This document shows positions 9,170-17,523 of a stretch of 64,000 bases of DNA, piece by piece (position 1 is the first letter of the stretch; each line of letters begins with the position of its first letter). Position numbers and translations under genes: made by a program. The DNA is from an uncultured beta proteobacterium (GTDB taxonomy: Bacteria > Pseudomonadota > Gammaproteobacteria > Burkholderiales > SG8-39), in the NCBI GenBank assembly GCA_902826155.1, contig CADEDU010000009.1, positions 70,205-134,204 on the forward strand. The letters are read 5' to 3'. The notes under the pieces are model-generated. The model saw only the letters and a program-made list of their open reading frames with translations, was not told the origin of the DNA and did not search any database.

Positions 9170-10479
9170 TGAGCTGGTACGAAGCCGCGGCATTGATCGT
9201 CGGTCTGGTGCTCGCCCTGCTCGGATTGGGTATGCCGGTGGCGTTCGCGTTCTTCGGAGTGAGCATCGTCGGCATGCTCGTGTTCATCGGCGGCCATGCC
9301 GGGTTGGCGCAGTTGTCGGCCAACTTCTCCGCGTCGATCACGCACTTCGTGTTCGTGCCGGTGCCGTTGTTCCTGCTGATGGGCGAATTGTTCTTCCACA
9401 CCAAGGTCGCGGTGCGCGTGTTCGACGCTTTCGACGTGATGCTCGGCCGGCTGCCGGGCCGGCTGTCGTATCTCACCGTGGCGGGCGGAACCGTATTTGC
9501 CGCGCTGTCGGGCACGAGCATGGGCAACACCGCGATGATGGGGGCGCTGCTGGTGCCCGAGATGACGCGCCGCGGCTACAAGCGCTATCTGTCGATGGGC
9601 GCGATCCTGGGTACGGCCGGGCTGGCGATCCTGATTCCGCCTTCGAGCCTGGCGGTGATCCTGGCGAGTCTTGCCAAGATCGATGTCGGGCGACTCTTGA
9701 TCGCGGGCGTGGTGCCCGGATTGGTATTGGCCGCGTTCTACGCCGCGTTCATCTACATCAGCATCAAGGTCGATCCCAATGCGGCGCCCCGCTACGATCC
9801 ACCGCAGGTGAGTTTCGGCAAGCGGCTGCGGGTGTTCGCGATCAACTTGCTGCCGATGGGATTGGTGGTGTTCGGCGTCATCGGCACCATGCTCGTAGGC
9901 ATCGCTACCCCCTCGGAAGCGTCCGCATTCGGCGTGCTCGGTGTGTTGATCGTCGCGGCGCTGTTCAGGCAGCTGACCTGGGAAGCGATCTGGAAATCAC
10001 TGGAAGGCACGGTGCGCGTCTCGGCGATGGTGCTGATCATCGTCATGGCCGCCACGACGTTTAGTCAGATCCTGGCGCTCTCGGGAGCCACCAACGGGAT
10101 CGTCGCCGCGGTGACCAAGTTCGACGTCGCGCCGATGGCGATCGTGTGCATCATGTTCGGCATCCTGCTGATCATGGGCTGCCTGATGGATCAGGTGTCG
10201 ATGATGATGATCACCGTGCCGATCTTCTTTCCGCTGATCGCCGCGCTCGGGCTCGATCCGATCTGGTTCGGCGTGATCATGCTCCTCACCCTGGAGATCG
10301 CCGGGATCACGCCGCCGTTCGGCATGGGCTTGTTCGTCATGCTCGGCGTGTCGCGCGGCACGACGCTGGCGCAGGTATCGGCGGCGGCAATGCCGTACGT
10401 GCTGCTCGACGTTCTCCTGTTCGTGCTGCTGTTGTTGATCCCCGGGATCGCGCTGTGGTTGCCGCGGATCATGCAATGA
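9169..10479 (+). CDS. dctM: TRAP transporter large permease subunit, DctM family
   Basis: 436 aa, with about a dozen hydrophobic segments and conserved DctM motifs such as SGTSMGNTAMMG and ITPPFGMGLFV. ATG at 9169 overlaps the dctQ stop; a GTG one codon upstream is an alternative. Standard length for the family. Thirteen bases downstream begins an alpha/beta hydrolase gene, which suggests that the imported compound is hydrolysed by the following enzymes. Confidence 0.92.
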   Translation: MSWYEAAALIVGLVLALLGLGMPVAFAFFGVSIVGMLVFIGGHAGLAQLSANFSASITHFVFVPVPLFLLMGELFFHTKVAVRVFDAFDVMLGRLPGRLSYLTVAGGTVFAALSGTSMGNTAMMGALLVPEMTRRGYKRYLSMGAILGTAGLAILIPPSSLAVILASLAKIDVGRLLIAGVVPGLVLAAFYAAFIYISIKVDPNAAPRYDPPQVSFGKRLRVFAINLLPMGLVVFGVIGTMLVGIATPSEASAFGVLGVLIVAALFRQLTWEAIWKSLEGTVRVSAMVLIIVMAATTFSQILALSGATNGIVAAVTKFDVAPMAIVCIMFGILLIMGCLMDQVSMMMITVPIFFPLIAALGLDPIWFGVIMLLTLEIAGITPPFGMGLFVMLGVSRGTTLAQVSAAAMPYVLLDVLLFVLLLLIPGIALWLPRIMQ

Positions 10480-10492
10480 GGGGCTGCACCCG

Positions 10493-11407
10493 ATGAATGG
10501 CACGAACGACTCCTATCTCGATCATCAGTACAACACGCGTGCCTGGGCACCCGACTACGCCGACACGATCGCGCGGCACGGCCGGTTAGGCGAGGCGGTT
10601 CGTGCGCGCCCAGGCGCCCGGCTCGACGTGCGCTGGGGGAGCCAGCCGCGGCAGACGCTGGACTTCTTCACGGCGGGCGCATCGCGCGGGTCGCTCGCGC
10701 TGTTCATCCACGGCGGCTACTGGCAGTACCGCACGTCGACCAAGCATTCCGTTTCATTCCTCGCCCCGCCGTTCCTGCAGCGCGGCATAGCGTTCTGTGC
10801 AGTGTCGTACGAGCTGTGCCCGGACGTCAGCATGGATGCCATGGTGATGCAGCTGCGCGAAGCGGTGCGGTGGGTGCGCGGCAACGCGGCGTTGTTGGGA
10901 TTCGTGACTACGCGGCTTACGGTGCTCGGTCACTCCGCCGGCGGGCATCTCGCCGCAATGCTGGCGCTGACAAGCTGGACCGCGTCAGACGATAGCGCAC
11001 ACGAAGCGTCGGGGCCGAACCAGGCCGAGCAAGAAGCCAAGTCGGGACGGCCAACGCAGGCCGATTCGCGACACGCGCCGGCGCGGCTCGTGGATGCCGC
11101 GTGCGGCGTCAGCGGCCTGTACGAGCTCGAACCGATCGCGCGTACCTATCTCAATGAACCCCTGCGCATGGATGGCGTGATCGCGGCTCGCAACAGCCCG
11201 ATTCACCTCACCCGAGCGGGCGCGCCACCGATGGTGCTGGGCGTGGGCGCGCTCGAGAGTCTGGAGTTCCACCGGCAGACCGAAGTGTTCGGCAGCCAGT
11301 ATCCGGCGCCGGTGTTTCCGCTTGCCGGCAAGGATCACTACAACGCGACCGAAGCGCTGCTGGAGCCTGGTCCGTTTCAAGAGGCGGTCATGCGGGTAGC
11401 AGCGTGA
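10493..11407 (+). CDS. Alpha/beta hydrolase, kynurenine-formamidase-like
   Basis: 304 aa; GAGGGG upstream of ATG 10493. The oxyanion motif HGGYWQ and nucleophile elbow GHSAGGH are those of the esterase/lipase-type kynurenine formamidases. The catalytic acid and His are probably in the C-terminal part (GKDHYN). A hydrophilic insertion of about 30 residues rich in Ser, Gln and Ala (around residues 165-197) interrupts the usual fold after the nucleophile helix. The cytosolic protein is co-directional with the TRAP genes (13-bp gap) and with the RidA-like gene. It probably hydrolyses an amide or ester of the imported solute. Tryptophan catabolism partners are absent, so kynurenine itself is not implied. 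Confidence 0.8.
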   Translation: MNGTNDSYLDHQYNTRAWAPDYADTIARHGRLGEAVRARPGARLDVRWGSQPRQTLDFFTAGASRGSLALFIHGGYWQYRTSTKHSVSFLAPPFLQRGIAFCAVSYELCPDVSMDAMVMQLREAVRWVRGNAALLGFVTTRLTVLGHSAGGHLAAMLALTSWTASDDSAHEASGPNQAEQEAKSGRPTQADSRHAPARLVDAACGVSGLYELEPIARTYLNEPLRMDGVIAARNSPIHLTRAGAPPMVLGVGALESLEFHRQTEVFGSQYPAPVFPLAGKDHYNATEALLEPGPFQEAVMRVAA

Positions 11408-11435
11408 TATCGAGGCATACCGAGAGGACAGAGCC

Positions 11436-11912
11436 GTGAGTGGACGCGTCGACGCCAAGCTGCGCGAGATGGGAATCGAACTGCCGGCGCCCCTGGTGCT
11501 GCCATCGAAGAACCGCACCTCGGCAGTGCTGATTGGCGAAACGCTGTATGTGTCAGGTCACGGCGCGCAATTGCTCGAAGATCCAAGCCTGCCGCTCCGG
11601 GGCAAGGTCGGCGGTGAGTTGAGCGAAGAGCAAGGCTACGCAGTAGCGCGCGCGCTGGCGATCAAGATGCTCGCGACGGTGAAGTCGCATATCGGCGATC
11701 TCGACCAGGTGCGCCGCGTGGTCAAGATCGTCGGCATGGTCAATGCCGTGGCGCAGTTCGAGCGACCGAACATGGTGATCAACGGCGCCTCGGATCTGCT
11801 GTTCGAGGTGTTCGGCCCGGAGATCGGCTGTCACGCACGCTCGACGCTGTGCGTGGGCGGTCTGGTCGGCAATCAGCCGGTCGAGATCGAAGGCATCTTT
11901 CACGTCGCATGA
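11436..11912 (+). CDS. RidA/YjgF-family protein
   Basis: 158 aa from a GTG at 11436 (GAGAGGA upstream). It belongs to the longer RidA branch: LYVSGHGAQL, then NMVINGASDLLFEVFG and the C-terminal HARSTLCVGGL segment. RidA proteins deaminate reactive enamine/imine intermediates; this branch lacks an assigned reaction. It ends the TRAP/hydrolase operon. Its 3' end overlaps the end of the convergent LysR gene by 13 bp. Confidence 0.8.
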   Translation: MSGRVDAKLREMGIELPAPLVLPSKNRTSAVLIGETLYVSGHGAQLLEDPSLPLRGKVGGELSEEQGYAVARALAIKMLATVKSHIGDLDQVRRVVKIVGMVNAVAQFERPNMVINGASDLLFEVFGPEIGCHARSTLCVGGLVGNQPVEIEGIFHVA

Positions 11913-13108
11913 ACGACATCGCGCAACGCCTGGATCAGCCGCTCCGAAGAGGGCGGCAGCACGCTGTTGCGGCGGCGGATCACCCCGATCGGCCGCACCG
12001 TCTCGGGCAACTCGAGCGGCAGCACGGCGATCATGCCCGCGGCGACTTCACGCTCGAACTGATCGGGCGAGAGCGCGGTGATGAAATCGGTCTCGAGCAG
12101 CAGGCCGCGCGTCATCGCGAGCGAGCCGGTCTCGATGATCACCTGGGGCAGCGCGAGTCCGCGCCGCCGAAACGCCGCCTCCAGCCGCTCGCGTCCCGGC
12201 GTGCCCGGGCGATTGAGCACCCAGAAGAATCCCGCGAGCCGCTGCCACGACAGGCGCTTGACCCGGGCCAGTGGGTGCCCGGCGCGGACGATCAGGCACA
12301 GACGATCGTCGAACAACGCTTCACCGATCAGATCGGAATCGCGCGGGAAATCGCGCAACGCGCCGAAGATGAAGTCGAGCTCGCCGGATCGCAGCGCGTC
12401 TTCCTGGGTGTCGAACGCCCCGTCGCGCAGGGTGACGCGAACGGCCGGATAGCGCGCGGTCAGCCGGGCGATGGCACGCGGCATCACGATCGCAGTCTTG
12501 CTCAACGGCAGCACGCCGACCCGGGCGTGTCCCGCATCGATGCCGCGCAGCGACGCCAGCTCTTCTTCTGCGTGGCGCAACTCGGCAAGGGCCAGTCGCA
12601 CGCGCCGGGCGAGCAGCCGTGCCGCCGGATTGGGAAACAGGCCGGTGGGAGCACGCACGAACAGGCGCGTGCGCAGGCCGCCTTCGATTTCGCGAATCGC
12701 GGCACTGACTGCAGGCTGGCTGATCGACAGGCGCCGTGCGACCTCGCTCATGTGATGCAGCTCCACCAGTTGCAGGAAGGCATCGAGATGCCGCCGGCTG
12801 GTCTGCATCGAGAACACCGGTGCGGTCGCCGAGGGCAGGCCGCGTGGACACAGCGGCTGCATGTCGGCATGTGCCTGTGCGAGCTCGTCGGCGGCCCGTT
12901 CGGCGCGCGCGAGCAGCGTACGACCATAGACCGTCAGTTCGACGCCTTGCGCACGGCGTTCGAACAGTGGAACCCCCAACGCTTGTTCGAGCTTGTGGAT
13001 CGCGCGCGTGACCACCGACTGTGCGCGCAGCAGATGGCTGGCGGCCTTGGTGACGCCGCCCCGATGCGCAACGGCAATGAAGGCGCGCAAATATCGAAGC
13101 TTCATGCC
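11900..13108 (-). CDS. LysR-type transcriptional regulator with two tandem HTH domains
   Basis: 402 aa when started at the ATG at 13108, which gives the canonical LysR N terminus MKLRYLRAF. Upstream ATGs at 13141 or 13189 are possible, but the latter would run into the divergent gene, and none has a good ribosome site. Residues 1-60 form one winged HTH (AFIAVAHRGGVTKAASHLL, then KLEQALGVPLFER). Residues about 105-165 form a second complete LysR HTH (SEVARRLSISQPAVSAAI, then LFVR). An effector domain of periplasmic-binding fold occupies about 195-402. Ordinary LysR proteins have about 300 residues and one HTH. It is divergent from the 13168-17477 genes, which it probably controls. Confidence 0.85.
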   Translation of the reverse strand, partial: GMKLRYLRAFIAVAHRGGVTKAASHLLRAQSVVTRAIHKLEQALGVPLFERRAQGVELTVYGRTLLARAERAADELAQAHADMQPLCPRGLPSATAPVFSMQTSRRHLDAFLQLVELHHMSEVARRLSISQPAVSAAIREIEGGLRTRLFVRAPTGLFPNPAARLLARRVRLALAELRHAEEELASLRGIDAGHARVGVLPLSKTAIVMPRAIARLTARYPAVRVTLRDGAFDTQEDALRSGELDFIFGALRDFPRDSDLIGEALFDDRLCLIVRAGHPLARVKRLSWQRLAGFFWVLNRPGTPGRERLEAAFRRRGLALPQVIIETGSLAMTRGLLLETDFITALSPDQFEREVAAGMIAVLPLELPETVRPIGVIRRRNSVLPPSSERLIQALRDVVHAT

Positions 13109-13167
13109 GGCGAGAGCGGCGGGCGTGTTGCGGGGGTCCATGCAGTCGGCATTAAAGGGAGATTCGC

Positions 13168-14166
13168 ATGGCGGGTCAAACGCAGACATTGAACGTGATG
13201 GCCTACGCGGCGTCGGTGGGGCACTCGGTCTGGTTCAGCAAGGATCGGGGTCAGAGCTGGCTGCGCGCGCACACGAACCGCGGCGGTATCTACAACGAGT
13301 CGCGATGCTGGTCGCTGTCGCTCCATCAGGATCGCCCGGGGCGGGTACTGGCCGGCACCGATCAAGGCATCTACCGCTGGGATCCAGGCGCTGAGCAGTG
13401 GAACTATCTACCCTCGCCACTCGACGCGTTGCAGGTGCTGCAACTGGCGCAGGATCCGCGCGACCCCGATTTCATCATCGCCGGCACGCGGCCGGCGGCA
13501 TTGTTCCGTTCAGCCGATGGTGGTGGCAGCTGGCAGCGCTTGCTCCTGGGTAACGCCGCCGAATGCGAATTCATCAACACGCCGCGCGTCACCTCGATCC
13601 ATTTCGACGCGCGCGATCGCGACACCGTCTGGGCGACCATCGAGATCGACGCCATCTGGCGCAGCCGTGATCGCGGCAACACCTGGGAGCGGCTCGGCAA
13701 GGGCCTGTTGTCCGATGACGTGCACAACCTCGTCATCGTCGACGAACTCGGCGCGCGTCGCATCCTGGTTGCCACGGAGGAGGGCCTGCATCGCAGCGAC
13801 GACGAGGGCGCGAGCTTCTACCCGGTGAAAGTGCCGCAGGCGCCGTGGCCCTACTTTCGTGTGATGACGGCGCGGGCCGACCGGACCGGCGTGGTGTACC
13901 TGTCGGTGGGTGATCGCCCTTCCGGGGAGACCGGCATGCTGCTTCGCAGCCGCGACTGGGGAGAGACCTGGGAGGACGCGAAGCTCCCCAAACCGGTCAA
14001 CAGCACCATCTGGTGGATCGGCACCAACCGCGCCGATCCGATGTTGATTTTCTGCTGCACCATCTTCGGCCAGATCTTTCGCTCCGACGACGGTGGCGAG
14101 TCGTGGACCAAGATGCCGCGCGAGCTCGGCGAGCTGCGCATGATTGCCTGGGAGCCCCGACCATGA
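13168..14166 (+). CDS. Cytosolic BNR/sialidase-type beta-propeller protein
   Basis: 332 aa; AAAGGGAGA precedes ATG 13168. Five Asp-box (SxDxGxxW) repeats are visible: SKDRGQSW, SADGGGSW, SRDRGNTW, SRDWGETW and SDDGGESW. These mark a beta-propeller related to the exo-sialidase/Vps10/HCF136 group. There is no signal peptide or membrane segment, so it should stay in the cytosol, and no sialidase catalytic Arg triad is evident. Its stop overlaps the start of the isochorismatase-like gene (ATGA), so the pair is translationally coupled. Possible roles are a scaffold or a glycan/lactone-binding enzyme; function unknown. Confidence 0.75.
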   Translation: MAGQTQTLNVMAYAASVGHSVWFSKDRGQSWLRAHTNRGGIYNESRCWSLSLHQDRPGRVLAGTDQGIYRWDPGAEQWNYLPSPLDALQVLQLAQDPRDPDFIIAGTRPAALFRSADGGGSWQRLLLGNAAECEFINTPRVTSIHFDARDRDTVWATIEIDAIWRSRDRGNTWERLGKGLLSDDVHNLVIVDELGARRILVATEEGLHRSDDEGASFYPVKVPQAPWPYFRVMTARADRTGVVYLSVGDRPSGETGMLLRSRDWGETWEDAKLPKPVNSTIWWIGTNRADPMLIFCCTIFGQIFRSDDGGESWTKMPRELGELRMIAWEPRP

Positions 14167-14885
14167 ACGACCGCCTGGAATCCGCGGCACCGACTGCCGA
14201 TCGGCCGCACACTTTCGAATGGCCGCAATACGTGATCGAGCGCGTCATGGCCAAGCGCGGCCGGCTCAACGTCTACGACCATTTCCCGGTCGGCGAAACC
14301 GCGCTGTTGGTCGTGGACATGCAGAACTTCTACGTCGCTGAGGTGGCCACTGCGCGGGCGATCGTGCCCAATATCAATCGGCTGGCGCGCGCGATGCGGG
14401 TGAGGGGCGATCCGGTGATCTGGTTGTGCATGACCGCCGGCAAGGACGGCACCAGCCTGTGGTCGCTTTATCACGACCACTTCTTCACCGACGCGAAGGG
14501 GCGCAATCACCGTGATCAGCTGTCCGAAGGCGCCGAGGGCCATCGGCTCTATCCCGGACTCCAGCCGCAGGCTTCCGATCTGCACGTGTGGAAGACACGG
14601 TTCTCGCCGTTCGTCTCCGGCAGCTCGAACCTCGAATCGATTCTGCGCGCGCTTGGCATCCGCAATCTCGTCGTGGCAGGAACCGCCACGAACATGTGTT
14701 GTGAGACGACCGCGCGCGACGCGATGATGCTCGACTATCGCGTGATCATGGTGTCCGATGCGAATGCGGCGCGTTACGACGAGGACCACATCGCCGGGCT
14801 CACTTCGTTCTATCAAAGCTTCGGCGATGTGCGCACCACCGACGAGGTAATCGACAGCGTGTTGCAGGCCGCGGAGCAGCGCTGA
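14163..14885 (+). CDS. Isochorismatase-fold cysteine hydrolase
   Basis: 240 aa. The catalytic triad of the family is visible: Asp in LLVVDMQNFY, Lys in VWKTRFSPF and the nucleophile Cys in GTATNMCCETTARDA, where two adjacent Cys occur. Relatives hydrolyse N-carbamoylsarcosine, ureidoacrylate, nicotinamide or biuret. The CCETTARDA context matches the amidohydrolase branch. The start overlaps the preceding stop, and its own stop overlaps the next start (TGATG). Substrate not identifiable, but an amide is likely. Confidence 0.85.
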   Translation: MNDRLESAAPTADRPHTFEWPQYVIERVMAKRGRLNVYDHFPVGETALLVVDMQNFYVAEVATARAIVPNINRLARAMRVRGDPVIWLCMTAGKDGTSLWSLYHDHFFTDAKGRNHRDQLSEGAEGHRLYPGLQPQASDLHVWKTRFSPFVSGSSNLESILRALGIRNLVVAGTATNMCCETTARDAMMLDYRVIMVSDANAARYDEDHIAGLTSFYQSFGDVRTTDEVIDSVLQAAEQR

Positions 14886-15346
14886 TGTTCGTCTACCGGC
14901 CGCATGTGCAAGGAGCGAAAGACATCACGACGCCCGACATCGCGCTCGACATGACGCTGTGGAGCGAGGTGTGGAGTCCGCCGCGATCCGGGCCGATCGG
15001 TGCGGCGTTGGTGTTGGTTGCCGCGCACTTCGCGCCGCTCGTGACTGTGGGTTTCCTCGATCAAGGCACGCCCTGGATCATCGCGCGTGGCGCCTGGCGC
15101 CTGAGCGATGTGACTGCGGGCTGGTCGGGCATTTCCATCACCTTCGCATCGACGCGAGGCGAGACACCACGGAACCTGAGCGGTCTCGTCCCCCCCGAAC
15201 CTGCAAGCGGCCGTGCCGTCTTCGTGCCCGTTGGATCGGCCCTGACCGACCCCCAATGGTGTCGCGTGACACTGACCGACGCGACTCTTGCTCGCTCGAT
15301 CACCCACACCATTCAGTTTTCCCAACGTCCGGAGAGCCATCAATGA
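14885..15346 (+). CDS. Protein of unknown function, 153 aa
   Basis: Not recognised. The start overlaps the upstream stop by one base and the stop overlaps the next gene by four bases, which strongly supports that it is real and part of the operon. There is no signal peptide. The middle has a short hydrophobic stretch (about residues 38-58) that could be a core beta region rather than a membrane segment. It may be a small beta-sandwich accessory protein (inference from alternating hydrophobic pattern only). Confidence 0.65.
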   Translation: MFVYRPHVQGAKDITTPDIALDMTLWSEVWSPPRSGPIGAALVLVAAHFAPLVTVGFLDQGTPWIIARGAWRLSDVTAGWSGISITFASTRGETPRNLSGLVPPEPASGRAVFVPVGSALTDPQWCRVTLTDATLARSITHTIQFSQRPESHQ

Positions 15347-16455
15347 GTACGCGCCCGTTCTATCGCGCCGACCAGGTCGGCAGTCTGCTGCGTCCAACAC
15401 GGCTGCTCGAGGCGCGCGAGCGCAACAAACGCGGTGAACTCGATGCCGCGCGCCTGCGCACGGTGGAAGACGAGTGCATCGCCGAGGTGGTCGCCTATCA
15501 ACAGGACGTCGGCTTGCCGGTGGTGACCGACGGTGAGTTCCGCCGCGAGAACTGGTGGATCGATTTCATCAGCAGGATCGGCGGGGTGGAGATCCGCGAC
15601 GGCGACGCGCGTACGAGTGCGTTCGTCGACAAGCCCGAATGGCACTACGTGCCCAAGAACGTCGTCACGCACGCCAGGCTAAAGCACGATGTGCCGATCT
15701 ATCTGCGCGACTATGAGGTGCTGCGTTCGGCGGCGAAGCTGCCTGCGAAGATGACCGTCCCGTCACCCACGCGCATGCACTTCCACGGTGGTCGGCGGCA
15801 TATCGATACTCGGGTGTACCCGGATATCGAGCAGTTCTTCGCCGACGTCGCGAAGGTCTATCAGGATGAGATCGCGGCGCTCGAGCAGGCCGGTTGCCGC
15901 TACATACAGATCGATGACCCGTTGCTCACGTACTTCATCAGCGACCGGCTGCGCGAAGAGGTGCGCGAGAACGGCGAGGATCCGGAGCAACGACTGGCGC
16001 GCTACGTGCGCCTGGTGAACGAGTGCATTGCCACGCGCCGCGCCGACACCGCGGTCGGCATTCATCTGTGTCGCGGCAACTCGCGCAGCGCCTGGATCGC
16101 TGAAGGCGGCTACGAGCGCATCGCCGAGCAGACGTTCGCGCACCTGGCGGTCGATCAGTTCCTGCTCGAATACGACGACGAACGTTCCGGTGATTTCCAG
16201 CCGCTGCGGTTCGTGCCGAAGGGCAAGAAGGTCGTGCTCGGGCTGGTCACCACCAAGCACGGCAGGCTCGAGACGCCCGATGCGTTGAGACGCCGCATCG
16301 ATGATGCCGCGCGCTACGTGCCGTTGGAGAATCTGGCGATCAGTCCGCAATGCGGCTTCGCCAGCATCGCGGAGGGCAACCTCATCAGCGCGGAAGAGCA
16401 GCGCCGCAAACTCGAGCTGGTGGTATCGACCGCGCGCGCGGTGTGGGGCGCTTGA
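15343..16455 (+). CDS. MetE-like (cobalamin-independent methionine synthase II family) protein
   Basis: 370 aa, equal to the C-terminal catalytic half of MetE without the N-terminal barrel. The zinc site looks complete: His and Cys in GIHLCRGN, Glu in LLEYDDE and Cys in SPQCGFAS. ATG 15343 overlaps the previous stop (ATGA). Such stand-alone half-MetE proteins transfer methyl groups between small donors and thiols or act in catabolic demethylation. Housekeeping methionine synthesis is unlikely given the operon of hydrolases and transport proteins. A second, less complete homologue lies at 47701-48759. Confidence 0.83.
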   Translation: MSTRPFYRADQVGSLLRPTRLLEARERNKRGELDAARLRTVEDECIAEVVAYQQDVGLPVVTDGEFRRENWWIDFISRIGGVEIRDGDARTSAFVDKPEWHYVPKNVVTHARLKHDVPIYLRDYEVLRSAAKLPAKMTVPSPTRMHFHGGRRHIDTRVYPDIEQFFADVAKVYQDEIAALEQAGCRYIQIDDPLLTYFISDRLREEVRENGEDPEQRLARYVRLVNECIATRRADTAVGIHLCRGNSRSAWIAEGGYERIAEQTFAHLAVDQFLLEYDDERSGDFQPLRFVPKGKKVVLGLVTTKHGRLETPDALRRRIDDAARYVPLENLAISPQCGFASIAEGNLISAEEQRRKLELVVSTARAVWGA

Positions 16456-16475
16456 GCTCAACCATGGAGGCACTG

Positions 16476-17477
16476 GTGAAACTACTACGGAAGGTGCACT
16501 GGAAGATTTTGCGTGTCGTGGCGATCGTCGCCGCGCTGACGATGGGGGTGGTGCAAGCGGTGCAGGCGCAGTCGTTCCCGTCGCGGCCGGTCCGCGTGAT
16601 CATGCCGTTTCCGGCTGGCGGGCCTTCCGACGTGATGATGCGTGCGATCGCGCAGGAGCTGAGCGAGCGCTGGAAGCAGCCGGTGCTGGTCGAGAACCGG
16701 CCGGGCGCGAACACGCTGATCGGCGCCGAAGCGGCAGCCAAACTGGCGCCGGACGGCCACGGACTGTTCTACGCAACCGCGGCGGCCATGTCGATCAGCC
16801 CCGAGCTGTACAAGAAGATCCCGATCGATCCGGCGCGCGAGTTCGTGGCCGTCACGCAACTGGCGGCGACCACCAACTTCCTCATCGTCAGCGCCGCGCT
16901 GCCGGCGAACAATTTGAAGGAGTTCATCGACTACGCCAAGGCCAATCCGGGCAAGATCGACTACGGATCGATGGGGATCGGCAGCACCGGGCATCTCGAC
17001 ACGCTCGCGATGGAGCGCGCATTGGGCGTGAAACTCAATCACGTACCGTTCAAGGGCGCTGCGCCGGTGATCCTCGAACTCACGCAGGGCCGGCTCGGGG
17101 TGTTCTTCTCCAGCGTGGGGACGCTGCTCGTGCCGCCGCTCAAGGAAGGCAAAGTGAAGCTGCTTGCCGTTGCCGATCGAGTGCGCTCGGACCAGTATCG
17201 CGATGTGTCGACGTTCCAGGAGCAAGGCGTCGATCTCATCGTCGGCACCTGGCTCGGACTGGTTGCGCCGGCCGGCACGCCAGGCGAGATCGTGTCGCGC
17301 ATTGCGGCTGATGTGGGTGCGATCGTGCGCGATCCGGCGTTCGAGGCGAAGCATGTCCGCTCACAGGGCCTGAAATCGGTGGGGAGTGCGCCGGCGGAGT
17401 TTTCCGATTACCTGAAGAAGAACCGTGCTTACTGGGCTGAAGTGATCCGCGCGAGCGGATTGAAGCTGGATTTGTGA
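16476..17477 (+). CDS. Bug/TctC-family periplasmic binding protein
   Basis: 333 aa from GTG 16476. This start is preferred over ATG 16464 because that ATG is part of a GGAGG (16466-16470) placed 5 nt before the GTG. The signal peptide ends at AQA-Q. Family hallmarks follow: FPSRPVRVIMPFPAGGPSD, NRPGANTLIG, HVPFKG and the GLVAPAGTP loop. Bug proteins bind carboxylates (often dicarboxylates or aromatic acids) through main-chain contacts and water. It closes the BNR/isochorismatase/MetE-like operon; no TctA/TctB membrane genes are present. Confidence 0.9.
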   Translation: MKLLRKVHWKILRVVAIVAALTMGVVQAVQAQSFPSRPVRVIMPFPAGGPSDVMMRAIAQELSERWKQPVLVENRPGANTLIGAEAAAKLAPDGHGLFYATAAAMSISPELYKKIPIDPAREFVAVTQLAATTNFLIVSAALPANNLKEFIDYAKANPGKIDYGSMGIGSTGHLDTLAMERALGVKLNHVPFKGAAPVILELTQGRLGVFFSSVGTLLVPPLKEGKVKLLAVADRVRSDQYRDVSTFQEQGVDLIVGTWLGLVAPAGTPGEIVSRIAADVGAIVRDPAFEAKHVRSQGLKSVGSAPAEFSDYLKKNRAYWAEVIRASGLKLDL

Positions 17478-17523
17478 TCGACGGCGCGCGGTGTCGCGCC
17501 GATCGCGCATGCCCGAGCCGTGC

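Noticed and set aside
10493..11407. Kynurenine pathway assignment for the alpha/beta hydrolase
   Set aside because: No tryptophan dioxygenase or kynureninase gene nearby; only the fold resemblance supports it, so no gene symbol is given.
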